39,828 nucleotides of DNA from 2-01-FULL-41-26 sp964587505 (GCA_964587505.1 CAZPLD010000002.1:1-39828); one strand, 5' to 3'; shown: positions 24,197-32,822, counted from the stretch's first letter. Notes: generated by a model not told the origin, from the letters alone. Made by a program: numbers and translations.

Positions 24197-26560
24197 CTAA
24201 AGAATTTTATACTTAAATAAAATTTTGTGGTTTCCGGCAGGAACTTGAATCGCCTGAAACACATAATTAGCTCGATAAATCTTAACTTCTTTACCGTCAA
24301 TAAAAGCTCGCCAACCAGGCAGAAAAGAATTGGAGAAAACCAGCCAGGAATTATTTTTATTCTCCACTTCTAATAAAATCTCGTCCGGCTTGTACGACTC
24401 AAGGCGGACAACCCCCCTGCCGCCCGATAAATTTTCTTGGCAATCCCCGCACTCTATTAAAGTTTCTGCCTTGAAATTTTTTATTTCCAAAAGTTTCCGC
24501 ATCACGGCATCATCTGATAGATTTTCATTTAAATATAAGGTAGATTTAGCAAGGTAAATTTTGGGCAGAACATCAGGATTTTCATATACATAAAGAGGTA
24601 TCTGGGTATCGATAACGCTTGAGTCCAATCTCTTGATAAACGGCTTGCCCAACGGCAGGGATGAGAGAATATATTTAACATTCATCATTGAAAACAGTTT
24701 TATTTTGGATTCAAATAACTTTCTTTTTTCATCCAAGGTCAACTTTTGAGTCGCAAACTGACTGTTAAAATCGGAAAAGAATTCCTGTCTCTTGGTTAAA
24801 AAAGCCTCGTGGCCATTTAAAGTTTCTATATTGTAATACATGAACTCATCCGTACGGAAAGTGGCTATTTCAAATTTTAAAAGTTTTTCCGGATTTTTGT
24901 ATTCCAACCCCATTTTTTTATATGACTCAATTCCGATATTAAATGATAACGCCCGATATTGATCGTCTTTGTGGTTTATTAAAAATTGGATTACCGGCGT
25001 CGGATTCAATACAGAAGCAGGGACAAAGGAATAATACCGATGCCAGATGAAAAAAGATGAAAAATAAACAAGAACAACGGCTAAAACTGAAAATGCCGCA
25101 GTTGAAACTTTATTTTTTAACAGCAAGAAAATAATCAGCCCGGTTGATACAAGCGTAATTACGGCCAGCCAAATCTCAACATTTGAAAAAGAAAATTGAT
25201 AAAACCACGAATTTAAAAGCTCTTTTACTTTGCCTATGTAATAAGCCGGCTCGCGCTGAAGGGTGTGGGCGTAGCCAAAACGCATAAAAACTTTAAATCC
25301 GACCCTAATTAAGGTCTCAAATGCAAAATAATATATTATATTTATCGCAACAACTGCCAAACCAAAAACAATCAGAAACTTTTTATAAAAACCGGCAATT
25401 CTGGAAAAAAACTTTAATCCCCGACTTTCTCTTAAGGCGTCCAAACCAAAACCAGCCAAAATAGCCATCGCAAATGTGGTTAAAAAAAGAAATTTACCGG
25501 GTCCGCGAAAAGAATTAAAAACCGGAACTTTGGTCAATATGTAAAAGACCGGGGAATATATTATGGCCGTACCCAAAGTTAGAACCGTCATCCATTGGAA
25601 AAATCTGACAAAATAACTTTCTCTATTGACTTTCCAAGCCAAAACAATAAGAAGCAGAGGCAAAATACCAAGATAAAAATGAGTAAATTCAGTGTTTATA
25701 AAAGGCAATATGATAAACGGAGAAACAAAGTGAACCAAGTCAAAAACATTGTAATAGTCCTTATTAAATGAATCCTGGTAGGACAGCCCGCCGTTTCTCC
25801 AGCTTAAACTGTAAATTGCATAGTCGGCTTTTATAACCGGCAGAACGATAACCACGCTCAATAAAATAATGGCCGCACAGATAATGGTATTTTTATATTT
25901 TAGAAGTTGAAATCTGTTCTTTTGGAAGTCCAAAAACGCAGCAAATACTACCAGGGCCGTTGCCAGATAAAGCGTGGTTTGAGTCAGACCAAAGACCCAA
26001 TTCGGAGCAAGGACCAGTGCGGCCAGAATGGCATACCAGAATTTGTGCCCGCCTTCGCTGATCTTAATTGTCAAAAAAAATAAAAACGGAACCCAGGCAA
26101 GAAAAAGGCCAATAGTTTCAAGGCCGCCCCACTGAATGTTCCATTGATTAAAAATCCAAACAAACGAAGCAAAGACAGCAGATAAGGCGCTGATTTTTAA
26201 CTTCCTGGACAACAGATAGAACCCGTACCATTGGCCCGCAAAACTCAACGCGATAACCCAATAGTAAGCGCTTATCGGCTTGAGAAATTTATAGAAAAAA
26301 AGTGTGATTGGATGGAGCATATCCATTTGGGAAAGATAGGGGGCAACACCGCTGAAATAGAGCGGGTTGATACGCCAGCTCCCGCTTCTTAAGGCCTCGC
26401 CAAACCAAAAATGCAGTGGCAGATCTTCGGCTGTACTATGAGCAACACCAAAAGCCAACTTACCGCCAAAAAGGACGGGGTAGAAAAAAACAGTTACGGC
26501 TACAAAAGGAAGCCACCACAAAACATAAGGAATCCTGAATATTTTACCAAACCTATTCAT
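24197..26560 (-). CDS. YfhO-family polytopic membrane protein
   Basis: A 787-residue membrane protein with about 13 hydrophobic segments followed by a large soluble C-terminal part. YfhO proteins are GT-C-like and in Firmicutes take part in glycosylating teichoic acids using undecaprenyl-phosphate sugars. The N-terminus shows FGVAHSTAEDLPLHFWFGEALRSG, the acidic loop-1 site, and FRGPGKFLFLTTFAMAILAGFGLD is typical of the family. The C-terminal end carries the family's WLVFSNSFLPGWRAFIDGKEV motif followed by GNHKILFKYK. It overlaps the upstream methyltransferase by 4 bp (ATGA), forming a two-gene unit. It is one of three GT-C-like enzymes in the window. Confidence 0.87.
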   Translation of the reverse strand: MNRFGKIFRIPYVLWWLPFVAVTVFFYPVLFGGKLAFGVAHSTAEDLPLHFWFGEALRSGSWRINPLYFSGVAPYLSQMDMLHPITLFFYKFLKPISAYYWVIALSFAGQWYGFYLLSRKLKISALSAVFASFVWIFNQWNIQWGGLETIGLFLAWVPFLFFLTIKISEGGHKFWYAILAALVLAPNWVFGLTQTTLYLATALVVFAAFLDFQKNRFQLLKYKNTIICAAIILLSVVIVLPVIKADYAIYSLSWRNGGLSYQDSFNKDYYNVFDLVHFVSPFIILPFINTEFTHFYLGILPLLLIVLAWKVNRESYFVRFFQWMTVLTLGTAIIYSPVFYILTKVPVFNSFRGPGKFLFLTTFAMAILAGFGLDALRESRGLKFFSRIAGFYKKFLIVFGLAVVAINIIYYFAFETLIRVGFKVFMRFGYAHTLQREPAYYIGKVKELLNSWFYQFSFSNVEIWLAVITLVSTGLIIFLLLKNKVSTAAFSVLAVVLVYFSSFFIWHRYYSFVPASVLNPTPVIQFLINHKDDQYRALSFNIGIESYKKMGLEYKNPEKLLKFEIATFRTDEFMYYNIETLNGHEAFLTKRQEFFSDFNSQFATQKLTLDEKRKLFESKIKLFSMMNVKYILSSLPLGKPFIKRLDSSVIDTQIPLYVYENPDVLPKIYLAKSTLYLNENLSDDAVMRKLLEIKNFKAETLIECGDCQENLSGGRGVVRLESYKPDEILLEVENKNNSWLVFSNSFLPGWRAFIDGKEVKIYRANYVFQAIQVPAGNHKILFKYKIL

Positions 26561-27462
26561 TCTTTACGCCTGGCAATAATTAAAAATTGGCCATCAATGC
26601 CCGGCATTATCACATGCGACAACCCTAGGGTTTTAATTAAAGCCAAAAATAACTTTTTTAGATTAAAGGCGGAAGTTCTTAAGGGTTTATTTTCCGTTAA
26701 GCGACCGAAATAATCAAAAAACCTGCCAAAAAAATCCTCAACTGTAAAATAAAATACGTTAGGGAATGTTTTAGGTATGACATTCAATATCTCAAAACCA
26801 TTTTTTTCCAAAAGGTTGCTTAGCGTTTTGGCGCTAAAATAATATAAATGCTCCGGTGGCCGGATTGTCCATCGTCCTATCATCGAATCCATATCGACCG
26901 TCGAAGCGGCCAATATACCCCCTGGTTTTAAAAGACGCATAGCTTCACTGACCTCATCTTGAGGGTTTTGAAAATGCTCTATCGTTCCAAGCATCATTGC
27001 GACATCAAAAAAGTTATTTTCATAATTCATATTTTTCAAATAGCCCTGTCTCGCGTTGACGATATTCAGGGTCTCGCGGGCGTATTTAACCGCTTCTCCA
27101 TTTAAGTCATTGCCCCAAATATCAAAGCCGGCCCGCCTAGCCACATCTAACGAGAAGCCGTAAGCACACCCGATATCTAAAAGTTTTCCCCTATTACAAA
27201 ACTTTCTTATCGCGTTTATTACGACTTGGCCGTTTTTAGTAATGGCATCTTTGTCGGCCATGTAATCAGCATAGCCCAATGTTTTATCACCTCTTAAAAA
27301 ATAATCCGGCGACTCATAAAATTTGTTAAAGTCGTCTTTGTCGGGTTGAGGATTAACATAGATTAGATCATCATTCAGACATCGCACTAAATTAAAACCG
27401 TTATTAATGGCGAAAACCTTCGTCCTATCCTGATTGCAAATTATACAATTGACTTGCTTCAT
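26557..27462 (-). CDS. Class I SAM-dependent methyltransferase with N-terminal zinc ribbon
   Basis: About 301 residues. The N-terminus has CIICNQ and a second partial Cys pair (VRCLNDD), a degenerate version of the zinc ribbon of the 3650-4531 protein. The core shows LLDIGCAYGFSLDVARRAGF (motif I), GNDLN, FDVAMMLGTIEHFQNP and LLKPGGILAASTVDMD, then PPEHLYYFSAKTLSNLL. Same subfamily as the methyltransferase at 3650-4531. The frame is open up to 27516, but the ATG at 27462 (MKQVNCIICNQ) gives the expected N-terminus. A promoter could not be fixed; a possible TATATA box lies 9 nt upstream of that ATG. Coupled to the YfhO-like gene by a 4-bp overlap. Sugar methylation is the likely role. Confidence 0.86.
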   Translation of the reverse strand: MKQVNCIICNQDRTKVFAINNGFNLVRCLNDDLIYVNPQPDKDDFNKFYESPDYFLRGDKTLGYADYMADKDAITKNGQVVINAIRKFCNRGKLLDIGCAYGFSLDVARRAGFDIWGNDLNGEAVKYARETLNIVNARQGYLKNMNYENNFFDVAMMLGTIEHFQNPQDEVSEAMRLLKPGGILAASTVDMDSMIGRWTIRPPEHLYYFSAKTLSNLLEKNGFEILNVIPKTFPNVFYFTVEDFFGRFFDYFGRLTENKPLRTSAFNLKKLFLALIKTLGLSHVIMPGIDGQFLIIARRKE

Positions 27463-27501
27463 TTGGGGTTTTATATAACCGTCATTCATTCTACACATTA
27501 T

Positions 27502-27517
27502 GTTGCTACCAGGCAAC
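27502..27517. repeat. Inverted repeat GTTGC-N6-GCAAC followed by TTTTGT
   Basis: GTTGCTACCAGGCAAC is a 16-nt element upstream of the methyltransferase/YfhO unit. The bases that follow (TTTTGT, then A/T) match the element at 32017-32032 closely. It may be an operator or a promoter-associated hairpin. Confidence 0.45.
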
Positions 27518-27521
27518 TTTT

Positions 27522-27549
27522 GTAAAATAAAATCGCTCTTTTGGAGCGA
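27522..27549 (-). terminator. Rho-independent terminator of the 27552-29216 gene
   Basis: On the minus strand TCGCTC (27544-27549) pairs with GAGCGA (27533-27538) around a 5-nt loop and is followed by TTTTATTTTA. It lies 2 nt beyond the stop codon. Confidence 0.8.
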
Positions 27550-27551
27550 AG

Positions 27552-29216
27552 TTAATCCCTGGGACGAGGCGCGGGGTATGTGACGGTTTTTTTCATTTCA
27601 GGCATTGCCCTTAACACTTCAATCTTGAAACCCTTAATAAAACTCTTTAGGCCCGTTAGAGCATTGCCAAATTTAATGGGATAAATATAGTATTTTAGAG
27701 TAATCACTTTAATGATGTAATAAATAGCCAAATACAGTCTGTTCGGTTCAAACCTTTTTGTTAAAACATTGAGTATAAATTCAACCAAAAAGTTGCAAGC
27801 CCAATTATATAACCGGCCCAACAATCTGATCGGGCCACAAAATATTGACAGGTGATTTTGACTCAAAAAATCGTCAAGCTTTTGCATTTTTCGCGAAAAC
27901 CATGTTGCCATATTCCCGATAAAAAGCGCCAACCCGCCAAGATATAAAATATTTTTCTGCTGGTCTTTTTCTTCTTCAGTAAAACAGCTAAGCGGCGAAC
28001 GCTCCATCAACGACTCGCTCATTTTATCAGGGTCCATCTTAAAATATCCTTTATCTTCGCAATATTTCCCGATTTCCGTTCCAGGATAGGGCATGAGAAT
28101 GGAAAAGCTTGAAAATTTAACTCCGGAAGCGATGTCCAGACGCACTGCGTCTTTATCGTCTTCTATGGTAGCGTCAGGAACGCCCAAGATCATGTTGTTA
28201 AAGATACCAATGCCATAGTGCTCCGCCATTCTAAATTTGTCGATAACGTCTTGATTGGTAAATTTTTTCTTAATGACCCTTTTGCGAACTTCTATATTGG
28301 CGTGGTCTACGGCAACATTCAACGATACACAGCCGGCTTCTTTAAGAAGTTTGAGCATGTCCTCGGTTATTGAATCCACTCTGACAAGCGCGTTAAACGG
28401 TATTCCTACCTTCCTAGGATAAATTTTAACAAACTCCTGGAGCCATCTGTCCACATGGAGAACAAAAAGGTCGTCTTCAAATTTAATAAATTCAACCGGC
28501 CATTTTGATTTTACTTGGAGAATTTCTTCACATACCCGTTCCGGCGAATGCCTTCGCTCATATTTGCCGGACTGCCTGCCTGTTTTTGTATCAAGCACTT
28601 GAATAACACCCATGGCTTTTTCTTCTCTGTACATTTTCTTTAGCACCGGCTCAAAGCAATAAGTGCACGGAAACGGACAACCTCGGGAAGTAATAAATGT
28701 TTTTAACGGGAAACCGCCAATAGGAGTATTCGCAAAAAGCAGGTCTCGGTCGGGAAAGGGCAATGTATCCAAGTCACCAATTAAGTCCCGCTTCTTATTG
28801 ACCCCGCCGGTCTTGGTACCGATATTTAAGATATCTTGTATGTCTTTCCCGGCTTCAAGCCGGTTCAAGAGTTCCGCAAAAGCCCCTTCGCCTTCCCCCA
28901 CGGCGATTGCGTCAATGGGTTGATAGTCAATGCATTGAGAATAATATGTGGGATGCGAACCGCCCATTATTGTAAAAACGTGCGGAAATCTTTCCCTGAT
29001 CTGCCTATTTAAGTTGAAATATCCTTGATGCTCTCCGGTAACAGCGCTGTAAGCAATGACTCCCGGCTTATAATCAGCAATCTTCTGAAACACATCGCCC
29101 CCTTCAATAACCGCAAGGTCCATTTCATGGCCCTCGTTTTTGCCGGCAGCAGACAAGTAACAAATTCCCATCGGATCAATAAAGTCGCTTCTTTGGATAA
29201 GCCACAAAACCCTCAT
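27552..29216 (-). CDS. B12-binding-domain radical SAM protein
   Basis: A 554-residue enzyme with an N-terminal B12-binding-like domain (GVIAYSAVTGEHQGYF, FTIMGGSHPTYY, AVGEGEGAF) and a radical SAM core with CPFPCTYC (Cys180, Cys184, Cys187), FIKFEDDLF and LGVPDAT. A long C-terminal part (about 400-554) includes hydrophobic stretches and a basic tail, so it may sit at the membrane. The insertion KAMGVIQVLDTKTGRQSGKYE after the cluster motif is unusual. Target chemistry unknown. A good Shine-Dalgarno site (AAAGGA, 5 nt before ATG 29216) and a terminator make it a monocistronic unit, unlike the SD-less genes to the left. A TATAAT-like -10 lies on the minus strand at 29249-29254. Confidence 0.9.
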   Translation of the reverse strand: MRVLWLIQRSDFIDPMGICYLSAAGKNEGHEMDLAVIEGGDVFQKIADYKPGVIAYSAVTGEHQGYFNLNRQIRERFPHVFTIMGGSHPTYYSQCIDYQPIDAIAVGEGEGAFAELLNRLEAGKDIQDILNIGTKTGGVNKKRDLIGDLDTLPFPDRDLLFANTPIGGFPLKTFITSRGCPFPCTYCFEPVLKKMYREEKAMGVIQVLDTKTGRQSGKYERRHSPERVCEEILQVKSKWPVEFIKFEDDLFVLHVDRWLQEFVKIYPRKVGIPFNALVRVDSITEDMLKLLKEAGCVSLNVAVDHANIEVRKRVIKKKFTNQDVIDKFRMAEHYGIGIFNNMILGVPDATIEDDKDAVRLDIASGVKFSSFSILMPYPGTEIGKYCEDKGYFKMDPDKMSESLMERSPLSCFTEEEKDQQKNILYLGGLALFIGNMATWFSRKMQKLDDFLSQNHLSIFCGPIRLLGRLYNWACNFLVEFILNVLTKRFEPNRLYLAIYYIIKVITLKYYIYPIKFGNALTGLKSFIKGFKIEVLRAMPEMKKTVTYPAPRPRD

Positions 29217-29290
29217 GTTTATCCTTTTGTTTTCAAAAAACTATGTTAATTATAGTAAAATAAAAAAACCAAAATGTAAAGCTACGACTA

Positions 29291-29325
29291 AAATAAAAAC
29301 AAAAAACAGCGATTATTCGCTGTTT
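29291..29325 (-). terminator. Rho-independent terminator of the 29330-30094 gene
   Basis: A perfect 9-bp stem (AAACAGCGA at 29304-29312 with TCGCTGTTT at 29317-29325) has a 4-nt loop. On the minus strand a T-rich tract follows (29291-29303). It starts 4 nt after the stop codon. Confidence 0.85.
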
Positions 29326-29329
29326 GAAG

Positions 29330-30094
29330 CTATGCTTTTTTTACTAAGAGACCAGGCCGAAACCAAACCTGCCAGAACAATCTTAGAAGCGTCTTTCCGA
29401 TTCCGATAACATTATCGAGCTTGAAAGCGGCTCCGCTTGTTTTACCTTGCTTAAGAATTATAGGAACTTCTTTATAAGTTAAGTCGGGATGAGATTTCTT
29501 AGCTGATACAAATGCCTCGACATTATATGCAAAACTATCATTTTTCAAATTTAATGATTGCAATAACTTCCTAGGATAAATTGAAGCACCGTTGTAATAA
29601 GTCAAATGGAGACCATAAAGCAAATTGCACAATGCAGTAAATATTCGCGAAAGGACTCTTCTAAACAACGTTCTCGATTCCATGTTGGCCGTATACGACA
29701 AAACAACTTCCGCTTCACCCACATGAGACAAGACCGACATAACATTTTCCGTACTGAACTCGCTATCACAAAAAATACAAGTTATATATTCCTTGGTTGC
29801 CATTTCAACGCCTTGCCGGTATTTGAAACCGACATTGATGTAATCTCGATTATGAACGGTTTTGATTTTTGGATTTTTCAACTCTAACGCCCTGGCAGTA
29901 ACGGGCGTCTCATCATTAATCCCGTTCTCATCGGCGTTTGTGATAATAAAAATCTCGTAATCTGCAAGTCCCAATTTTTCTAAAGCACTGGTTACCACCG
30001 AAATAAACGGTTCCAAAATTTTGGCCTTTTTATAAGCCGGGACAATAACGGTAATTGAAGGCATTATCTTTGTTTCCATAGATTCATTAGACAC
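29330..30094 (-). CDS. Atypical GT2-like glycosyltransferase
   Basis: About 254 residues, related to family 2 glycosyltransferases. It has VIVPAYKKAKIL at the start, but the nucleotide-binding segment reads IITNADENGINDETP instead of VVDDGSTDGT, and the metal site is IFCDSEFSTEN. It shares NVGFKYRQG, LTYYNGASIYP and NDSFAYNVEAFV with the protein encoded at 32081-32818, so the two are paralogues of a divergent subgroup. The longest frame starts with GTG at 30094, next to AAGGAG; ATGs at residues 6 and 11 are possible starts (MPSITVIVPAY). It has its own terminator. A transfer function is likely but not assured given the altered motifs. Confidence 0.8.
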   Translation of the reverse strand: MSNESMETKIMPSITVIVPAYKKAKILEPFISVVTSALEKLGLADYEIFIITNADENGINDETPVTARALELKNPKIKTVHNRDYINVGFKYRQGVEMATKEYITCIFCDSEFSTENVMSVLSHVGEAEVVLSYTANMESRTLFRRVLSRIFTALCNLLYGLHLTYYNGASIYPRKLLQSLNLKNDSFAYNVEAFVSAKKSHPDLTYKEVPIILKQGKTSGAAFKLDNVIGIGKTLLRLFWQVWFRPGLLVKKA

Positions 30095-30161
30095 CTACTC
30101 CTTATAATTATCAATGGACTTAAGTTTTGTTGAGAAAATAACAAAAAAAAACTTTTTTGTC

Positions 30162-30184
30162 AAAAAACGCCTTGTGGAGGCGTT
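30162..30184 (-). terminator. Rho-independent terminator overlapping a stop codon
   Basis: AACGCC (30166-30171) pairs with GGCGTT (30179-30184) around a 7-nt loop, followed on the minus strand by six T (30162-30167). The TAA of the kinase gene (30183-30185) is part of the stem. Confidence 0.78.
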
Positions 30185-30722
30185 ATGGGGACAAATAGTG
30201 TTTTATGTCACTTAGGCATTGCTCAAATGATTGCGATGTGTCAACTGACAGGCATTCCGACTCCGGTTTTTTAATCTTATTTTTAAACATTCGGTAATCT
30301 TCTAATCTCACCGGTGCCGCACCTTCTAGTCTTGAGCTTATCCTTTTTTGAATTTCTTCATCACTATCTTGTGAAATATGGCACCATATAATTTTCAAAT
30401 CCGCACCGGTTTCTATGACAACCTCTCTTAATAAACTTTCACGACTGCCAAGATGGGGCATCTCAACCACCAAAGACAGTCCCAAATTTAGAAAAAACCT
30501 TATAATTTCGAAAAGATAATCGTAGGCTTTTACGGTTTGGCTATTACACAACTCCAAAGAATTTTCATCAACCCAATCTTTGGGACCGGATAGCTGGCCA
30601 TAGATAGCGACCCTTACTTCATCGATGGATACGGATGGTATTTTCTCAACCTCGGCAATCTTCTTAGTAAGTGTGCTTTTACCGGACAACTGAACCCCAA
30701 GAAACAAAATTAATCTTGGCAT
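30183..30722 (-). CDS. P-loop kinase-like NTPase (AAA_33/zeta-type)
   Basis: A 179-residue P-loop protein. It starts MPRLILFLGVQLSGKST with a Walker A (residues 9-17), then SIDEVR, a mid-chain LVVEMPHLGSRE and a lid-like R-rich segment (RISSRLEGAAPVRLEDYR). This is the layout of small-molecule kinases such as gluconate, chloramphenicol or polynucleotide kinases. The ATG at 30722 is chosen because GAGG lies 6 nt before it and overlaps the TGA of the radical SAM gene; a TTG 12 nt earlier is less likely. It is coupled to the SPASM radical SAM gene upstream, so it may phosphorylate that enzyme's product. The substrate is not known. Confidence 0.82.
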   Translation of the reverse strand: MPRLILFLGVQLSGKSTLTKKIAEVEKIPSVSIDEVRVAIYGQLSGPKDWVDENSLELCNSQTVKAYDYLFEIIRFFLNLGLSLVVEMPHLGSRESLLREVVIETGADLKIIWCHISQDSDEEIQKRISSRLEGAAPVRLEDYRMFKNKIKKPESECLSVDTSQSFEQCLSDIKHYLSP

Positions 30723-30730
30723 GGCAGGCC

Positions 30731-31948
30731 TCAAATGAAATTCACGTTCTTGGGAATAGGTAAACGAGTTAATTGGATTAACCGGCTTTCCAATTCTTGC
30801 GGTTCGGAATTTTTCAAATCCTCAAGAACTTCGTTAACATTGTGCATCCGGCAGTTTTTCCGGCAAACAGATATGTCAAAATTTTTCATAAATTCTATGT
30901 GTTGTCTGCGTTTCGCTCCCCACCAGATTTGCTCAAAGGTCTGCTCCTTGATATTGCCAAGATCAAAATCTGAATTGCTATTGTGGGCGGCGCAACTGAT
31001 AATCACGCCGTCAGATTGCAAATAGGCCCACGACATCGGCGTAGCCAGACACTTTTCATATTTACGCTCTACTGCCTGATAATCAAGAAACGCCTTCCAG
31101 CGAAATACGACCTTGAAACTGTCGTCCTCGAGTGTTCTTAATTCGACTTCAATATCGTCAAGTTTTTTTTCAAATCCACTATAAGACATCTGACCATATC
31201 TTTTCTCTGTTCCTAAGCTGTATGGATTCTGACCGTAGGGTTTAATGACAACATGGTCAAGACCAATCTCTTTGGCCTTGCGGGCAAGAAGAGGCGCCTC
31301 GCACCAATTGGCTGGCACCGAATTACCTTTCACATCCAAAGTATCACTAACAAGTAAGACCGTCTGACAGCCAATTTCGCATTTATAGTTACGCTGGGCC
31401 CTTAATTCAACTGCCTTAGCAAGATTGCGCCAAACCTTATCCCAATGTTCCGGAAGAGTTTGATGAACCAGCGAATAAGTTTCTTTCGTGCCGGCATTGA
31501 TGCTGGCTTTTATCCAAGAGAGGTGTTCAAGGGACTGGTCAGAAAATTTTTCGGTTAGTCCTGTAGCGTTAGTGGTCAAAGCGGACTCAATTCCATTCTC
31601 AAACGTAAATCGTATAATTTTCTGAAGTTCCGGATGAAGGGTCGGCTCGCCTTCCCCAGCAAACATCAAACTTTTGACGCCAAGTCCGTTTAAGTCCCTT
31701 TCCCTAAGTTGTCTCAATTCCGTTACAAATTTGATCAAAAGCTCGGACGACAAGCTGCGATTCGGGTAACCCATAACTTCTTTGGCGCAGAAAGTACAGC
31801 GATGATTGCAAAGACCTATCGGCGAAACCTCAATATAAATAGGCGGGGTCGAGAATGAATCTTCCCGCCATCGTCTTATCCAATCGGGGTGATAAACAAT
31901 CTTTTGACTGTCGAATTGGGAGTCAAATTTCTCTTTGTTTTTAAGCAT
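30731..31948 (-). CDS. Radical SAM protein with SPASM-like C-terminal domain
   Basis: A 405-residue radical SAM enzyme. Cys47, Cys51 and Cys54 in CNHRCTFC bind the catalytic [4Fe-4S] cluster; GEGEPTLHPE and TTNATGL are typical core motifs. The C-terminal 120 residues carry Cys in KYEKCLATP, ISCAAHN and VCRKNCRMHN, a SPASM/twitch-like auxiliary cluster site. Related enzymes modify peptides, sugars or anaerobic sulfatases. No precursor peptide gene is seen next to it. It forms a two-gene unit with the P-loop kinase. AGGTGAGG lies immediately before the ATG at 31948, spaced too close for an ideal Shine-Dalgarno. The GT2 gene at 32081 is divergent from it. Confidence 0.9.
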   Translation of the reverse strand: MLKNKEKFDSQFDSQKIVYHPDWIRRWREDSFSTPPIYIEVSPIGLCNHRCTFCAKEVMGYPNRSLSSELLIKFVTELRQLRERDLNGLGVKSLMFAGEGEPTLHPELQKIIRFTFENGIESALTTNATGLTEKFSDQSLEHLSWIKASINAGTKETYSLVHQTLPEHWDKVWRNLAKAVELRAQRNYKCEIGCQTVLLVSDTLDVKGNSVPANWCEAPLLARKAKEIGLDHVVIKPYGQNPYSLGTEKRYGQMSYSGFEKKLDDIEVELRTLEDDSFKVVFRWKAFLDYQAVERKYEKCLATPMSWAYLQSDGVIISCAAHNSNSDFDLGNIKEQTFEQIWWGAKRRQHIEFMKNFDISVCRKNCRMHNVNEVLEDLKNSEPQELESRLIQLTRLPIPKNVNFI

Positions 31949-32016
31949 TCCTCACCTAACTTTTAAAAAACTTTGAAGACACAATACCAGCTTATTTACT
32001 ATTTAGCAAATGTATT

Positions 32017-32032
32017 GTTGTCACGTAACAAC
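32017..32032. repeat. Inverted repeat GTTGT-N6-ACAAC followed by TTTTGT
   Basis: GTTGTCACGTAACAAC lies in the 132-nt gap between the divergent radical SAM and GT2 genes. It is nearly palindromic, and its flank (TTTTGT then ATAAA) matches the element at 27502-27517. Operator is the simplest reading. Confidence 0.5.
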
Positions 32033-32080
32033 TTTTGTGTTATAAATTTAGAAAAGTTGTTTGACAAAGAGGCGGTATAA

Positions 32081-32818
32081 ATGGGCCACACGGTCAGCAT
32101 CGTCATGCCGGCCCACAGAGAGCTGGGCAATCTGGAAGGAGCAGTAAATTATGTATCTGACGAAATCGAGCTTCTTTCCAAAGCAGGAAAAATCAATGAT
32201 TGGGAAATTATAATCGTTGACTCATTAGAGAAAGACGGCTCCACAGACGGAACGCCGCAACTTGCCGACCTGCTTGCAGAAGTAAACGGTCGCATTAAGG
32301 TTATTCACAACAATGGTTACGTAAATCTGGGACACAAATACAAACAAGGCCTGTCAACGGCCAAATTTGATTATTTCATGATGGTGCCAGGTAAAAACAC
32401 TCTCCACGGAGCTTCGCTTAAAAACCTTTTAGACAACATACCCGAAAGCGGGATAGTTATCGGTTATCAAGCAGACATGAGCCGGCGGCCGTTTAAGCGT
32501 CGACTAATTTCAAAATCATTCACGATTTTTATGAATTTTGTCTTCAGATTGAATTTGAAATATTATAACGGCACAACTGTCATTCCGACTCATATTCTTC
32601 GCGAAATAGAACCCAACACCGATAACTTTGCCTACATGGCTGAAATATTAGTCATTCTCCTTAAAAGATACCGGCTTCCCCATATTGAAGTTCCTTTTTA
32701 TACCAAGGGGCGAAGAAATTATGGAAACACTAAAGCTACCGAATGGGAAAATGTGGTCAGTATAGCCAAGACAATAATGAGATTGCTTAAAGAAGTAGAA
32801 TTAAGAAAAAATTTATAA
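32081..32818 (+). CDS. Atypical GT2-like glycosyltransferase
   Basis: About 245 residues of GT-A type. The start VSIVMPAHRELGNLEGAV is GT2-like and IIIVDSLEKDGSTDGTP is a lengthened version of the nucleotide-binding loop. The position that should hold the metal-binding DxD reads MMVPGKNTLHG, with no acidic residue. It shares NLGHKYKQG, LKYYNGTTVIP and NTDNFAYMAEILV with the 29330-30094 protein. It may be metal-independent, use another residue, or be a non-catalytic partner. An AGAGG Shine-Dalgarno-like site lies about 8 nt before ATG 32081, and a terminator follows. The -35-like TTGACA at 32061 is too close to a TATAAA to form a promoter. Confidence 0.8.
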   Translation: MGHTVSIVMPAHRELGNLEGAVNYVSDEIELLSKAGKINDWEIIIVDSLEKDGSTDGTPQLADLLAEVNGRIKVIHNNGYVNLGHKYKQGLSTAKFDYFMMVPGKNTLHGASLKNLLDNIPESGIVIGYQADMSRRPFKRRLISKSFTIFMNFVFRLNLKYYNGTTVIPTHILREIEPNTDNFAYMAEILVILLKRYRLPHIEVPFYTKGRRNYGNTKATEWENVVSIAKTIMRLLKEVELRKNL

Positions 32819-32822
32819 ATTT

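Noticed and set aside
27463..27516. Upstream start for the zinc-ribbon methyltransferase
   Set aside because: The extra 18 residues overlap promoter-like and repeat sequence and do not match the start of related proteins.
27450..27560. Assembly misjoin between left and right halves
   Set aside because: The right half contains an operon of left-hand style (34788-36690), and both halves encode similar glycan and radical SAM functions. No break in coding sequence is visible, but read coverage would be needed to exclude it.
30735..31025. Open frames on the opposite strand of long genes, such as this one of 96 codons
   Set aside because: They lie wholly inside well-supported genes, have no start signal and no recognisable motif.
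32061..32081. TTGACA...TATAAA as a promoter for the GT2 gene
   Set aside because: The spacer is only 9 nt, far too short; TATAAA also includes the start codon region.
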